A stretch of DNA of 64,000 nucleotides from Molanna angustata (lineage: Eukaryota; Arthropoda; Insecta; Trichoptera; Molannidae): contig OY754968.1 in assembly GCA_963576475.1 (NCBI GenBank), positions 11,245,607 to 11,309,606 on the forward strand, written 5' to 3'. This document shows, one piece after another, positions 11,046-26,700 of the stretch (the first letter of the stretch is position 1; every line of letters starts with the position of its first letter). The notes below the pieces were generated by a model. That model searched no databases. It was given only the letters and a program-made list of their open reading frames with translations, and had not been told where the DNA came from. The position numbers were made by a program, and so were the translations under genes.

Positions 11046-14000
11046 CTGTTTCTATTCCACATACCATACATTCAATATGCTTGTTAATATTGTCACATTT
11101 TATTAAATAAATATACATATATCTAATACTAAAGTTACAACTCTGACATTTAATATTTTAACTGAAAATATTATTTTTGATTGCAGTTTTTACTTTCAGT
11201 TTTTAAAACGCTTATATGGAAAAATTTAATTTTAAAAATAAATATTTCTACTGCCTTTGATATTTGTATTTTTATGAATTTACTTTATTTGGTGAAATGT
11301 ATTAGTCCAGGACCAAATTTACAGGTTTATCATTTTTAAGAAGATAATAACGTAACACTCATTGTGTGGAAGAAATAAATAAAGTAGTGTTATTTTATGG
11401 ATCCATGTACTTTTTTAAAAAAAAAACATGCAAATATTGATGACACCATTAACAAAGATTCATTCAGAAAGTTCCAGTTTATAACAACTGAAAAAACAAA
11501 ATGACCAGTATTCATATGTTGCATGAGTGTGACCTGACTATGTTGTAGTTGATAGAAATTAACAAGAATAATAAGTCGGTAAAAGACGAATAAATTCTTT
11601 CAAGTCATATCATCCACTATAATAAATGTTTACATTTCTCAATTTCAATATAAGAAAAATATTGGATCACCATCCAGATTCATACTTTCCATCTTTTTGT
11701 CTTACATACATACATTTACACACTAGATTACATACACAATTTACTGTGTCATACAGAGTCAAATACATGGTATATTTTTATTAGTCTTGGTAAGTCTGGG
11801 TGCATTTTAAATACATAATAAGATTCATTCCATATTTTTTAATGCATTCAAAAAGTATTATTGGTCACAATATACATAATCAGTGTTATTTACAAAAAAA
11901 AAACTTGGTTCAATTGAGCCCGGTTCAAAGTCTTATTCTGAAATTCAAATATTCTTATAAATAAGATTTCAGTTGAACGTGGAATAAGACTTTGAACCGG
12001 GTTCAATTGAACCAAGTTTTTTTTTTATAAATAACACTGAATATGTTCTATAGATTTCTTATTTTATCAGGAAATTTGTAATGAACTTTTACAATTAAAT
12101 ATATTCAAAGATGAAAAAATAATGTATGATGTGATATGATGATACCATAAACCCCAAATTGTGCATATTTTCTATTGAAATAAAAGTTAGCTGCCTTGAC
12201 ATAACTTTAAGTCATTTGATTTCTATACTGGGTGTGATTAACAGTAGAAGAGAAATTCATTACTTCTCACACAACTTATTCAAAATAACCAGTATTGAGA
12301 TTTAATTTTCAATGAACTTCTCCATTCAGAAGTCAAACAATATGCTACAAAAGTCGACATATGCTAATAATTGTGTTAAATACAAAATATGCACAATGAA
12401 GTAAAAATATATTTTATGAATCCCAACATCCAAATAATATGTAAAATCTCTCTCAACTTGATACAAATTGAATTTCGATTTCATCCTTATAAATAGGAAA
12501 GTTTACTGAGATAAAAGGGTATGATACTGAGATATTATTCTGACATGATTTTTGTTGTAAAAAATAATGTGTCCATATTAAAACTAAGTATCTTCAAATT
12601 GTTATAAATGAAAATAGATCTGGAAACATTTCGTGAAGTTCTTCCAATCACATTGATAAAACAATACAAATAAATAAAATTGCTATGGTTGTTAAGTGAC
12701 AGTAAATAACACACTGAAACCCGTTATTTACATACATACTTTATGTTGATTTTTCAATGTAATGATAATAGAATTCATGTTTCTGTAGAAGACTATTCAC
12801 TTGTTTACATCAATACCTTCTTATGATTCATTGTCAGTTGATTGTTGTGAAGAAATACAATAATTCAAGTGTAGAGTATATTTAATTATTGACTGTTATG
12901 GTTTACAATAAAATCAACAATCAAGTTGAGAGATTGAAGGTAGGTTCCCCCAAGCAGCAACAGGTTTGGCACATAAGCACATGCAGAATATAAAGTCAAC
13001 ATCACTATAACAGTTCTTTATTGAAAGTTAAATATATTTCTACAATACGTTATAAAATATGTATGTATTCATAGACAAGGAGCATAATAAAAATAACATT
13101 TCTCCTAAAAATAAAATACAAGAGCAAAATATATTGTTTGTATTATAATTATATACCTACTATAAACATAAAGTTATATTTGAGTATTTGGTTAACATGA
13201 TGCCCGAAATAATATAATATATATTTTTTATAGATAACATTCAGGCTTTAATTCATAAAATGAGTATTTATATCAAAAAGTAAAAATATATTCATAAACA
13301 TTTAACTATAATGAATTCCATTTCACCAAGCAACAGCCACCGATAAATAACTTATAAGTAATATACATAATTTATTATAAGTAATATACATAATTTGTAT
13401 TAAAATGATTACAATTCAACTAGTAAAATAGAGAACAACATTTCAACATCACTAATCTCCAACAAATTCTAAAAATATAACCTCGCCAATTAACTAATAG
13501 CAATTGTCTCGAATAAATATATTTTTTCAATCACAGAATACTTAAAAATTTAAATAAGGCTTACTTTTTGGCACATTTTTGACTTAGTTCATACAATGTC
13601 GCGCCCACATATCAAATAACACTACAAAAACATATAAAATAATTTAATACTAAAAAGCTTTCAAACGACTAAAAATAAATACTTAAATGTTTAAAAATAA
13701 TGTTTTGTTATAATGTAAGTATGTTAGTGTCAATATTAAAAAAAGTTATTAAATTGAATACTTTAAGCTTTAACATAATTTGTATAAACATTAACATGCA
13801 TTTTAGACAGATACTATGTATGTAATATCATAATACTGTCAATTCAAAAAAAAAATGTGGCCATATAAAAATATTGTGTAAATATACATATGTACCTAGT
13901 TGTTTTGTTATAAATATATTTAAAAATAATAATAATAACACAACACCACAGTCCAATACACCTAAAATAAAGCATATATTATAATAAATGTGTGAATCTG

Positions 14001-14696
14001 CGAACCAGCAAAAATAATATATGTATTTCCATAAACCATTAACAGACAGACACACACACACACATTATTAGGATATTAAAGCAGTCACCAATCTACAAAA
14101 AACAGACAAGATAATTATTAATCAAAATGATGAGTTTTTCTAAGCTGTTTAACAAAAGAGCCACAACACCAGGCGGAAGCGAGGGGGAGGGAAGGGGCCC
14201 GAGCGGGAAGAAGCACCGCCCCCCTACCTTCCCAACCCCCACCTCTGCCCCCCCCTAGGAGGGGACTAGACACCCTGCGTGGGTTGACGTCTAACAATGG
14301 GGCAGATCGCCTCAGGGGACTGTCGCTACTGCACCGCCCCAAGTCCGCAATGGACGGGTTAGAACGATTAAGCTTGAACTTGCGTTCCGTCAACAGTTTC
14401 TTAGTCTCGGGAACCTTGTGCAGGCAGGGTTTGTATTCTGATGGGAGAGCGCTGTGGTTGCGTCTCACCTTGGATCCCCCTACCTTTACGTTGAGAGGTT
14501 TGAGATTGTAGCACACGTCGAACTGCGATATGTGCGGTGAATTAGAATTAGCGTGAGAATGATTAGTAGTCATGTGTGCGTGTGTTTGTACATTACCGCA
14601 CGTAATATGGCCCAGGTCCACTGCGGATGGCGCCACAAGCGGCCGCATGGAACAAAACAATTCAATTTCAATCTTTTCATTTTCATTTAATTACCC

Positions 14697-14747
<51 letters not shown>

Positions 14748-17700
14748 TAAAGCTTTAATATAACAGTAATATAACTTTTTAGGTTAAGTACAATTCATTG
14801 CTTTTCAATGAAATTTGTACATGACTAAATATTTTATCTCGACTTAGACAAATCAATAAACTTGTTTCAAGAAATATAATAATACCATGACTATCCACCA
14901 CACATAAGGAAATATCCAATACTAGTTTGAAAACTTATTTGTACCTATATATTCAGAATTTATGTATACTGGGTAGTAAGTCAAAGAAAGTCTTCAAATC
15001 TAAATACAAAATATGGCAAATGAACAAAATTTAATTATATCCTCATTTTTTTTAATTCATATCATACAAATTTCATTTTAATTTCATCATGACAAATTCA
15101 ATAAAAGTATTTTTTATTTTATTTTCTTTAATTATTAAATGAATTTAACCATTTTTCACAAAATTTAAGGAATGTACTATGTTTTTATTGTACCTTCGGT
15201 TGTATTCCGAAATAATATTACATTTCAAGTAATATTTTTTTAATGAAAAATGTCTTTTCATACAAACAATCTCACATTATTCCAAAATAAATAGTAGTGA
15301 ATGTTTCATTTAAAATATTAATTGTTGAACTGACAATTCTATAACTATTTTTATAAAATAATTGTAATAATAGATAGTATATAGGTGTATATCTGTATTT
15401 GAGTACAATATTTGTCAATTTTAGTCGAGAATCCAACTTAGAATTCTGCTTCTTGATTTGCTCTGATGACGCCTTGAAGCCTCTATTACCTCCAGGGGTA
15501 TATTCGGAACTACATAATTAATGTAATCAAAATGTGGTTAGTGCAAAGTTTCAATAAATATGCAGCAAAGACAAATATTATGATAAGAATCATCAATCGG
15601 ACCAGCATGCTCTATTCATCAAAGGAAGGAATAACATGAAAACATTATGGTGTTATCTGTGAGATCCCAAGCAATATATGAGCGTGCTCTTCAACAATAA
15701 TAAATATGTGAGTAACAATAATACAGTGGAAAATAATAACATGACATGTACCTTTGTATTAATAAGTTACAAAGAGTGCTCTGTTTCATGTGTACAAACT
15801 AATTCAACAAAATGTATTTATGTATGCAGATAAGGTATAATGTATATGAAACTAAATAAAAACAATCTATGTACAACTAACTAGACATAATCACCTCAAC
15901 CATCAACTACAAAACATAAAATCTATAATACTTCCTGTCCAATATGTGTCTGGCGGCATGGAACTTATTTATAATTTAAATAAATACAATGAGTTTCCAA
16001 TAAAATTTGATTGATAATAATTTTAAAAAACCTCCACCGAAAGAAAACAAAAATGTTTAAAATTTTAGTTCTAAACAATTTCCGAAGACAAGTCAAAAGA
16101 TAAACTGACACATTCATGACTGCACAATATGAGTAATGATTTTTTTTTACACACAAACACACACTCAAATTTAAACAAGTTCCCTAAAATTAATCAAAAT
16201 GCAATAATACATAATTGATCAAGTTATTTATGTTAATTAAGTACATTTACATATAAATAGAATTTTATAAAAAAAAATATTATATATACTAGGGTGGCCC
16301 TTCAATGTATGGGGGAAAAAAAAAGTGGGATTTTTTTTTTAAGTGCTACCCTCTGAAATGGTTACCTACTGTAAGAAAATAACTCTCCAAAATTTTCGTT
16401 GTAATCGTCAAAGAGGAACACGTCCCGCAAATGTATCAAAGTTTTGAAAATAACAGTAGAACGTCGCGTTATACTACCTCGGGAAAACCACATGGTGTGG
16501 CTTGGTGTGCTACCTTACACAGATATATACTACTATAATAGATTCGTAAAATGGGTATGCAGGTATTGATTTCTTAATAAATATTGTAATATAATGTAAA
16601 AGAACAAAATTTAACAGAGAAAAACTCTATATTTGTGGGTAAAAAGTACAATATAGCAATTTTCAACATGACGAGTTTTCACAATCTTCTTATTTAATAA
16701 TAAGAGTTTGTTTTTGGCAATCCGGATATTTTTTTCGATAGTTGGAAACAACTTGTAAAATGTACTGCTTCTGATCTTCATCAGAGATTAGTTTCTTATT
16801 GTATTCCTCCATCAAGTGGACGCCTCTCTCAGCTGTATCATTAACCACATTAATTTTTTTCGCATTCATGTGATTTTACTTAAAAAAATAATAATTTTTA
16901 TTAAATCGCATGAAAAATATTTTAGTCTCTGGACAAACAAATTGGTCTAGTTCTTTTATAACGATTTCTTCAACTCTGGAACGTTTCAAACCAATTCTTT
17001 TAGGTGGAATGAGCACTTCTTCTGACTCATCGACATTGTTTATATTTTGGTGCGTCTTCTCTTTTATTTCAAGCGATATTATGTCCTCATCGAAAAAAGA
17101 AAATGCCACTGCTTCAGGACACTTAAATACCATAAATGGTTAAGGAATTCGGCTAGAGCGGTTTCAGATATGGTTTCATCAATGTTTCGATATTCATGCA
17201 AATTTTTAATTGAGTTTAAGTCTGACTGCGGTGCTTTTATCGACAGTGGAGATAAAAACTAATGTTTTTAGTAAATTTTGACAATGAAAATACAAATTTC
17301 ACAAATTGCTTTTTTTGTCTTGGCATTCGTGAAATTCATTTCCAAATAAATACATTTTCAAAGAATAAATAGCTTTAGACATCCAACGGGTGTGATGCAT
17401 TGCTCCTGGATAGGAAAAATTTACTTTTTTCTTTGGGAGCTCTCCTAAGAAAATCATGCATAATTCTATGAATTCTTTATAATCATTTGTGAAATCTTTG
17501 AAGGTTTTCAAATATCTTATTATTAAAAGTTTATCTTCATTGAAAATTTGAGCCACGTTTTTTCTTCAACTCCGGGAAGGAATTTTGTTTTGTCAATATT
17601 TGGCTAAGCATCATAAAATCTTTTAAATAATGAAACATCAGGACCAGATTTTGTTGGAAGTTTACATTCAATGACTGCTCTTAAGAGGACTTCACTAATA

Positions 17701-20700
17701 TGATGTCTGCAGGGTAGATATAACAGCTTTCTTTCTAGAAGTCCTTGAAGAAGAACATAAGATCCATTCTGTGCACCAGTATTTGCTGCAGTTGTGTCAA
17801 AGCAGCAAGCTTTCACTGTATTTTCCAAGCCCCAGTAACACAAAACATGGAAAATAGCTTCAGCCTGCATTTTTCCCGTACCTTTTACCAGTGATGGAAC
17901 GTAAAGAATCTGTTCAATATCACCATTAGTAATGATTATCGGAAGTCTATCAACTTTTTCATGCCCTGTTAAGCTAAGTAAAAGCTTACCATCCCAATGA
18001 ATTACTGCCGTATTTAAATCAACATTATTAAATTCTTTTTTTTTTATTTTCATGGCTTTCATTTGTCGCAGTTTACGACGAGATCGTTGGTGATGTAAAT
18101 TATTTTTACCACGCGTGACTTATTTACGACTAACTACAGTGTATAAAGAACAATAACTGACTGGTATTGTACAATGTTATGAACTTAATGAGCATCGAGC
18201 AGCTGCCTATCTTATGCACATTCGTATTATACATGTTTATTCTTGTCAATATGTCGTCATTACATACATACCATCACGCCATGTCCCTTGCGGGGTAGGC
18301 AGAGAGAACCGAACGCCACATTTTTCTATCCTGGCACGCATCCCTCGCCTCGTCCACATTCATGCATCGTCTCATACATGTTAGTCTATTGCTCACACTT
18401 CTAACATTTCCGTCTTTCAAAATTTCGTTCACATGGTCGTTCCATCCCTTTCTTGGGCATCCCCGACCTCTCATTCCATTCCTTTCCGCTCTGTATATTT
18501 TCTTCATCAGGCGCTCCTCATTCATTCTCCCCATGTGACAAAATATGTTGTCATTATGACGATCCATATCTATAAACAGAGTAGCTCGATCAAGGTAGGT
18601 AGCTCGCCACGTACTACTACCCTCATCGATATTTTGACACCTTTGCGTGACGGGTTACACTTTATCAATCAAGTCAAAATTTTGAGGGAATTATTTTTTC
18701 GTGGTAGGTAACCATTTCAGAGGGTAGCAGTTTGAAATTTCGAAAAATAAGGGCCACCCTAATATATACACTCAAATATATATGAGACTCATTTTTCAAT
18801 TAATCCATTTGATGTTTGTCATAAAATTTTAACAAAAAATATTAAGTTAAAAAATATTCATCATAATTTACATCAATTGCATGTAACAAAATTCTTAACG
18901 TTCTTAGGTAAAGTGCAATTTTGTTACTTTTTCAATTTATTTTAGTAAAGTTTATTTCACAAAAAAACACATAGCTACAAGTGTTTCTATACAAAATAAG
19001 TTCAATAAAAAACGTAGTATTGACTAATTAATTCAATGCATATTAAGTAACTAATATTTTTTACTAACAACTACATTCGAATATTTTTATTATTGCATAT
19101 GCGCAAACATTGGATTTTTTTCCCTGTCGGGAGTCAAAGGTATTTTTTAACAGATTTTTAATTATCTCAATAGAGACGAAGTTGGAATATTTACTGTAGG
19201 AGAACCGGGAAATCAAGGCACCTACAGGGCTTACGACCTGTCATCGGCTGGTTTACGTGATCACTTTATGCGCTTGCGCAACGTTCACCAATTATGCCAA
19301 TTCAATTTTGAAAGTTCTATATATTGATTTCCCAGTTCTCCTACAGTAAATATTCCAACTTCATCTCTATTGAGATAATTAAAAATCTGTTAAAAAACAA
19401 CTACATTATATGTTTCCTTTGAAAAACATATCCCTTCCCATATCCCACGACAAAAATAAACCCAAGTATCTTATGACAGAAATCAAAGTCATTAAATTAA
19501 TATTGTTGATTATTTAAATTCTCCACTCAACAAATATGTCGGATATATCAGGCAAAAGATAAACATACATATTTAATATATTGAGTTTTAAAGTTGCGAA
19601 CATTTATAAAGTATTGTTTGTTAATTGATAAAATGTGAATACGCAAACTGTAAACATCTTTAAATTTATATTTACTTGCAATATTTCAAGTAAAACACAC
19701 ATAAAATTAAACATGGCTCAGATAACAAATGCTATATTTTGTATTTTATCTTCCTACCTACATAAACATCCCTTTTATGACAAGCAAATATTCTGATTAT
19801 CTACCTACCGTTGAATAAAATTTGGCAATAATATTCAAAAAAATATTTTTTACATTCAATTTAAAAGCACCCAACGATGATTTGTGCAAATAGAAATAAC
19901 TCTAAAGCATATACGTCAATAAAGATATTCTAATTCACCACTCACCAGGGGTGAGTTTCCAAACGGGTAAAAAGCTGGAAATCGGTAAAAAATCGGTAAA
20001 AAATTATAAAATGTAATAATATAAATATGTAACAAACACTACAATACTAAGTACATTTATAATATAAGTTGGATCTCTAATGAAATTCTATGAAGCCTCA
20101 TAAAAGGTGTACTATTCTGGTTCCAAAAAAATTTTAAACAGAGAATACTCAAAACTCATTTAAGTACTTTTATCAATATCAAAGATAAATTATTTGTTTT
20201 GCTTTAAAAAAAACTAAAAAGGAAATCTATGATTGCACTCCAGTTTCATAAAATAACTTTAAAAGGTTTATTTTTTTTTAAATATGGATTTCATAAAAAA
20301 TATCCCATTCACGTTGGTTTGTTTGGAGAATGTTTTTTATGAATTTGAGACATCAAAATTGACTCTTCTCATTTGAAATATGCATTATATTTGTTTGAAA
20401 CACGCTGAGTTTTAACAGTCACCACAATTACCGTGGTATATACTGCGAAAAGCTTTATAAATGATACTCCGAGTATATTCCAAATTTCATTTTCAGTCTG
20501 TGAAAGCCATCGCATTACAAGTTTCCAAATCATCTTAATTTATTTATGAAACTGGACATAACTAAATATAAAATACCTAAATTTTATAATATTGTATAAA
20601 CTATCTCTCTAATCACTACATTGTTTTATTATGTAAATATATTTCCTACGTTTTAGATTTAACAAAACATACTTGGATAAATTTTATTTTATTTTTACAT

Positions 20701-23700
20701 ATATTGCATCTCTGGCAACTAACAGGTAACATTTCAAATGTTAATTTACGCATCCAATAACAAGTCGCCACATTCTGGAGACTTAGAATATTTATCGTCT
20801 CACAGATCCAGACTGAAGACACAATTAAATACTGTGTCTCCACCGGGAATCGAACCCGGGACCTTTGGCACAGTGGTCGGATATCGAACCAACTGAGCCA
20901 GGAAGGTCGTCAATTTAAGGGATGTACGTAGTTGAAAATCCTCACCAATAACTTTGGAAATAGAAACAAACAAATCAAGATATATTGTTATTGATCCCCG
21001 AATACCACGTGCAGCGATAGAAAAATTTAAATAAACAAATATTTCAAAAACCAGAACAAAGGAAATCTGTTTATGAGAAAGCAAATCATTGTAAATATTG
21101 GTTGGTTGCTTGCTATATGTAACAAAAATACACAGATATTAAATTATATGTACTAAAGTAGGTATACAAAAGATATTCATATTATGTTTTTGATGAACGC
21201 ACATATGTACGAACAGTACAGAATGAACAAATCCATTGAATACTGAAGTAGTCCTTGATATGAGAACTCAGTAAGAGGCAAAACGATGTATATGTATGAG
21301 TTCAACAAATAAATCTGTTATAGAAATGGCAGGATTATAATATGAGACAAGATGATAGGAATGACAACAAAGTGGACAATATGAGACTAAAGGAGGGCCA
21401 AAAGACAAACTTTAAACAGATGAGATATGACTATCCATCAAGTTCATTCGAAATATACATGGATACTGTCACGCAGTATTGGGCTGATCAATGAGGTGAC
21501 AATAATGATACAAAGAATTATTACATAAGATCTGTCAAAATAAAACAATGCAGTTTTCAAGCGCATAAAATTAAAACAGACATTTGGTGGGTATAAGTTT
21601 TGATAATATATTAAAATTAGAAAATTGCCTTCATCACAGATTTCCATTGATTCTGGCCACGTTAAGAAACCCTAAAATTTTTGATTTATACAATATTTCA
21701 CAAAAGTATCTGTGAAACATAACTATCCATACACGCAATTTATTTTTTATTTTGTTAGATTAAATAGCACTCAAAAAAAATATTAGTAACACGTGTATTA
21801 CACTTGTGTTAAAAAAATACTGACATGAACAAACCTAATAGTAAAAATAAGTACATATAAGTATCTAAGACATTTATTATGTGGACTAATAATGCAAAGA
21901 CGAAACGGAAAAATGACATTTCAAAATAAACAGTTGTCGATAATATTTGGTAGGGAACAGACTAATTAACATTATATAACAAGGAGATTCAATATATAAA
22001 ATGGGTGAATGGTTTATGCCTTACACTCACCAGAATTGACAGTGTGACGCGATCTTGCCGAAGTGCAATAGGCCTCTATGACACGCAGAATGAGTCCGTC
22101 TTCCTCGTAAGAGTTGATTTTCCTGAGTGAGGGGGCGTACGGATGTGCCGCTCCCCCTCCTCCTCCACCACCACCACTCTCTTCCCCGAGGTTCATTAAC
22201 GGCCGAAGAGGTGGTGCAGGACGAAGGCACTTTACTGTCCAACCTGAAAAATATTTCAATTTGACACATCAGTATAGCAAGACACTACAATCAAAGATGA
22301 AAATCAAAGTATTTTAAATATAATTTTACTTGAATCTTTGTTGAAACACTGCACCCCCAAATTCCGTGTATAATTTACTGTTCAACTCTTACATGGAATA
22401 TTCATCGTGTGTTATGACGACCAAATACTTGTTGAAAAAAAAATCATTGCCATAGATAAATGAACGTACAAAATTTTTAATCAATGTAATATGTGACATA
22501 ATAATAACAATATAGATAAGACTTATTCATATTTTCAATGACTAAAAGATACTAAACTAATTTGTCTAATATTTATAAGAAAAATATTTTAGTTTTCATT
22601 AAAAATCTGCTAATTGCTGGATCCGCATTGGACAGATTTTGTCACCTGGGGCACTAAATTCAAAACGCTCCCTTCCCTTGAAAATAATATAATTTTCCTC
22701 ATATTTGATACCATTTGAACATCAAATTCCTTTGTGCTTGGCACAAAAATATGAATGCATTGTATACAAACCTTGAAAATTATTACTCAAGCTGACTTTT
22801 TCTGCAAATTCGAAAGCAGATATCTTTGGTGTTGGAATAGTTGACGTATGTTTGGAAGAGTTGATCGGTGACGAGCCCTGCGTTGACAGAGCATCGGAAG
22901 AATTTTGCAGCCAATCAATAATTTCATTTTGCTGGTTTTTGTGCTGACTGGGTTGTTGATGTTGAAGATAATGAGTGTAGCTGTGATGGTTGTTGAAGGA
23001 ATGAGATCGCTTATGGTTTATTGCCGTCGCGTCTGTTAAGTTGTTGCTCATCTCCATCGTTGACATCTGTGGATGAATTTATTGTATTAATAAACAGTAA
23101 AAGAATGAGGACTTTGGGTAAGTAGGTACCACATAGATGTATCCATAAGTCTTGAGTTTCTTAGGGGGTATAGGACTTGAAGGGACATTGAAACTGGAAA
23201 CCCGCAAATAAGTAAGGCTAGGAACATAACAGATTTTAAAGTCCACAGTGCACATTTCCACCCCAACTAATAATAATCCATCTTGGAAAAAATATACCTA
23301 AATGCAATTGAAGTATATACAAATTCAAATAGTGGACCGTAACATTTGTAACATTTTATGAAATATATTTTACAATATAATATAGTAGGAATACAATATT
23401 AAATAGGGAGAAAATTTACACAAAATAGATAATAATAAAAAATAAAAAGCATGATTAAAATGATAAAATACATCAACCAACTATTGCCACAAAAAATTCA
23501 CAGCATGCAATGTCTTATTTCATATTAATAAATAAACAAACATAAAAATCTTGTTCATGATAATTTAATTTTAAAATATTGTAAAAGTAAACAGTAAAAC
23601 AATTTAAAAGAAAATACCTAGTAATGGTAATGGTAGAGGAATTTGTCATAATATTTTCAATGTCTTATAAAGAACAATTTATTTTTATTATTAAATAAAA

Positions 23701-26700
23701 CCCACAATGATATATTATTTAAAAACAAAATAAATAAAATATACTTAGACAAAAATTTATAGCTAATGCCCTACTTAAATTTATTATATCGAGGGGTGAA
23801 AGGTGTTTTAAGCGGCATTTTATAACATTACAAGAGGAGCCATTCGAATTTTTATTAAAAAAACTAGTGGCCATATTTTAAACTGGGTATGGTATGGTCA
23901 GTAGTTCTCAAAAAAAGACCTCCGATATATTGGTATAATTTTTAATAAAAATACAGCCCTAGCTGCAAAGGTAATCTCTTAAAAATGTCTTTTAAAACAA
24001 ATAGCCTTTCACCCCTTGATATATATTATTATAATATAGTCTAATTTTTAATTAAAAAAACTAGTTCACTTCACATAATAAGTATGTCATGAAATTAATA
24101 TATGTAGGTATAAATATAGGTAAATAATATAAATGAATTATTTTATGGGGAAAAAAAAACTTAAAAACATAACTAAGAATAATTTAAGCTTTGACGTAGA
24201 GTGACTGGCAAATATTTTGAATAATGGAATCACAGCGTACAACAAATTTTTTTTTAGTTTTTGATAAGTTGGTAGATGCCCAAACCTTCCTCCAGTATGC
24301 TAAAAATTGTCAAGATGTTTACCGATAACCATACATAATATGTTTATTTTAAAAGAAAAAAATCTAAAACGAAAGCATCAATTTGTTAATGGAAATGACA
24401 GAATGAAGGTGCGTATGATGTAAATTTTAGCAATTTTTCATTGAAATCGCAAAATACTCTGACAACAAAGTATACAAAACTTATTTTTACATTTAAACAA
24501 AAGATTATTTCTTATAATAATGAAAAATGCTTTATGTTAGAACATGGGAAATATAAGTTAGTTAGGCAATATGGTACAGGCAAGGATGACCAAACATACA
24601 AAAGCACTGAATGCCATGATGCAAACACAATTATATATTGTCACATTATATAAAGTCAAATTAACAAAGTTACAGATTGTAAGGTCTGCAGTTGAAGTAG
24701 TTAAAAATGTTAAGTGATAAACAACACAGTGCTTGTGAAAAGAAATCCTTGCCTGGTGTGATGACAGTAATAGGCAACTTGGCTTTCATCCACCAATGGG
24801 CGTACAAATCTGATCTGTATATTATATGACTGGAAGGAGTGAACTTGGCTTCAGTGTATTTCTTGGCTAAATCTTCGCTTTTAGATCTCGTTCGTCTTTC
24901 TTCCCGCGACGCATTCTTCGAACTCGAACTCCTCGACTGGGTTCCTTTTGAAGAATCATCCTTGGCTTGACTACTGGTTCTCCGACTGGATCTATGACTA
25001 GTGACATTATTTCTGGCAATCTCAGATTGATCTCGATATATTCTCATGTGATAATGAGCACTCGGCTTAGGTTGATTTAATATACTTATATCGGGAGTAC
25101 TCCATCCGTGGTTAACGGTGGCCAATCGAACATTTTTTGGTTCTTCATTATGTTTACTAGGTTTTCGACATAATTGTGGTTTTTCATTGTTAATATCTTT
25201 TCCAAATTCAAGAATTTTTTTGTGATATTTCTTATTTTTTCCAACACTAGGTGGAAATGGAATGCTATCTAAAAAGCTACTTGTAACTGAAGTGTCACAG
25301 GTATCTAGTGTGCCAAATGTTATATTTTCCAAAGTGATACTCGGTTGACACGATGTGCGAGGTGTAGAAAATGGTGACGTACAAGGACATTGAGCTTCAT
25401 AATTAGCAGCTTCAAATTCTGACATTGTAAGATCATTTCGCGTATAACCTAATTTACTAATCTCTCCGGTTGACATGCTATAGTCATGGTGCAACGATTT
25501 GGGATAACATGATTCATTTAATGATCTTGTTTCCCCTGGCGAATATAATGAATCTCTGTGAAGATTTTCTGGCGATGCCATATTACAACTGCCGGCTACT
25601 CCAGAATCAGACGATCGAGGACTGTGACATCTAGATCTGTTGCAACAAGAACATTTTGGTCCACTTTCATATTCTAAATCAGGAGTATTAACTAAATGAC
25701 AACTGACACATTGTCTCACATCATCAACTTTATTCTTAGATCTCATAGTTACTGGAGGTACAGAACTTTCTTTTGATAGTTTAGTGTCGTATAATTTGGT
25801 GGAAGAGCGCCTTATTTTCTTATCAGAATTTAGAGAATGTCTTTCAAAATCAGATTTTCTTAAATGAACATTAGCTTTAATAACTTCTATGTCTTGATTT
25901 TGAAACATCGGAGGTGGATCTAAAATTGTAATAACAGTTTCTTGGCTGACATCACTACTGGCCGATCCAGACGTTGAAAGATCATATAATGTAGAATTTG
26001 GCGGTTCTAGATTTTGTAACACTTTTGTGATATAATTTTCTTTATTGCTATTGACACTTTCAGATTTATTATCGTTACTCCACTTTTTACTGTCAATAGA
26101 ACCTTCTAATAAAGTAGTGTCAACAGTTTCAATTTCAGATTTTGACAATGAATTGTCACTCTGCCAACCAGTACACACAGATGTTAACGAAGAGTCATTA
26201 AATTTATTAGCGACAAACTTGGTTGGACAGCTCTGTCGCATGGGATGAATTCTATTAAATGTATCAAATCCCATATTATCTATAGCTAAGTTTTGATCTA
26301 TATTAACTAAATCTTCACATGCCATATACGGCTTAGAAGTTCCACAGTCAAAACTTGAATTGTCAGAACCTTCAGAATATTGATTCATAAATATGAAAGG
26401 TCGTTTATTTTCACATTCAATACTTTCCAGTGATAAATCAGGTAAAATTCTTATTAGAGGGCAGCTATCAACGATAGCATTAGAAGATGAATCTTCACAA
26501 CCCTCGAAATGTTCATAAACTTTATCTTCTACTTTAACATCTTCATAATTGGAATCATCTGCACTTTTATTTAACTTAGAGCCTGAATTATAGTAACGAA
26601 TATATCCAAATGGATTACTTGAGCAACTACTTCCAACTGATGTTGCACTTCTGTGACTGCCTCTGTCAAGAGCATCTTGTCGAGCCATTTTTCCATTGTT

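Larger units (their letters stand above)
16290..18761 (-). mobile_element. hAT-like transposon, 2.47 kb, decayed
   Basis: Inverted ends TAGGGTGGCCCTT and AAGGGCCACCCTA are flanked by the 8-bp duplication ATATATAC (16282-16289 and 18762-18769). Sub-terminal sequence is also inverted (GCTACCCTCTGAAATGGTTA near 16350 and its complement near 18710). Transposase relics lie on the - strand. A piece of a non-LTR retrotransposon is nested at about 18250-18570. It sits in a PIX intron in the gene's orientation. Confidence 0.85.
18770..22030. other. PIX intron with scattered repeats
   Basis: AT-rich, no exon recognised. It includes a palindromic MITE (19143-19397) and a SINE (20688-20912). Confidence 0.45.

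Noticed and set aside
10850..11071. 73-codon frame on the - strand
   Set aside because: It is a shifted-frame shadow of the coiled-coil exon at 10813-11045.
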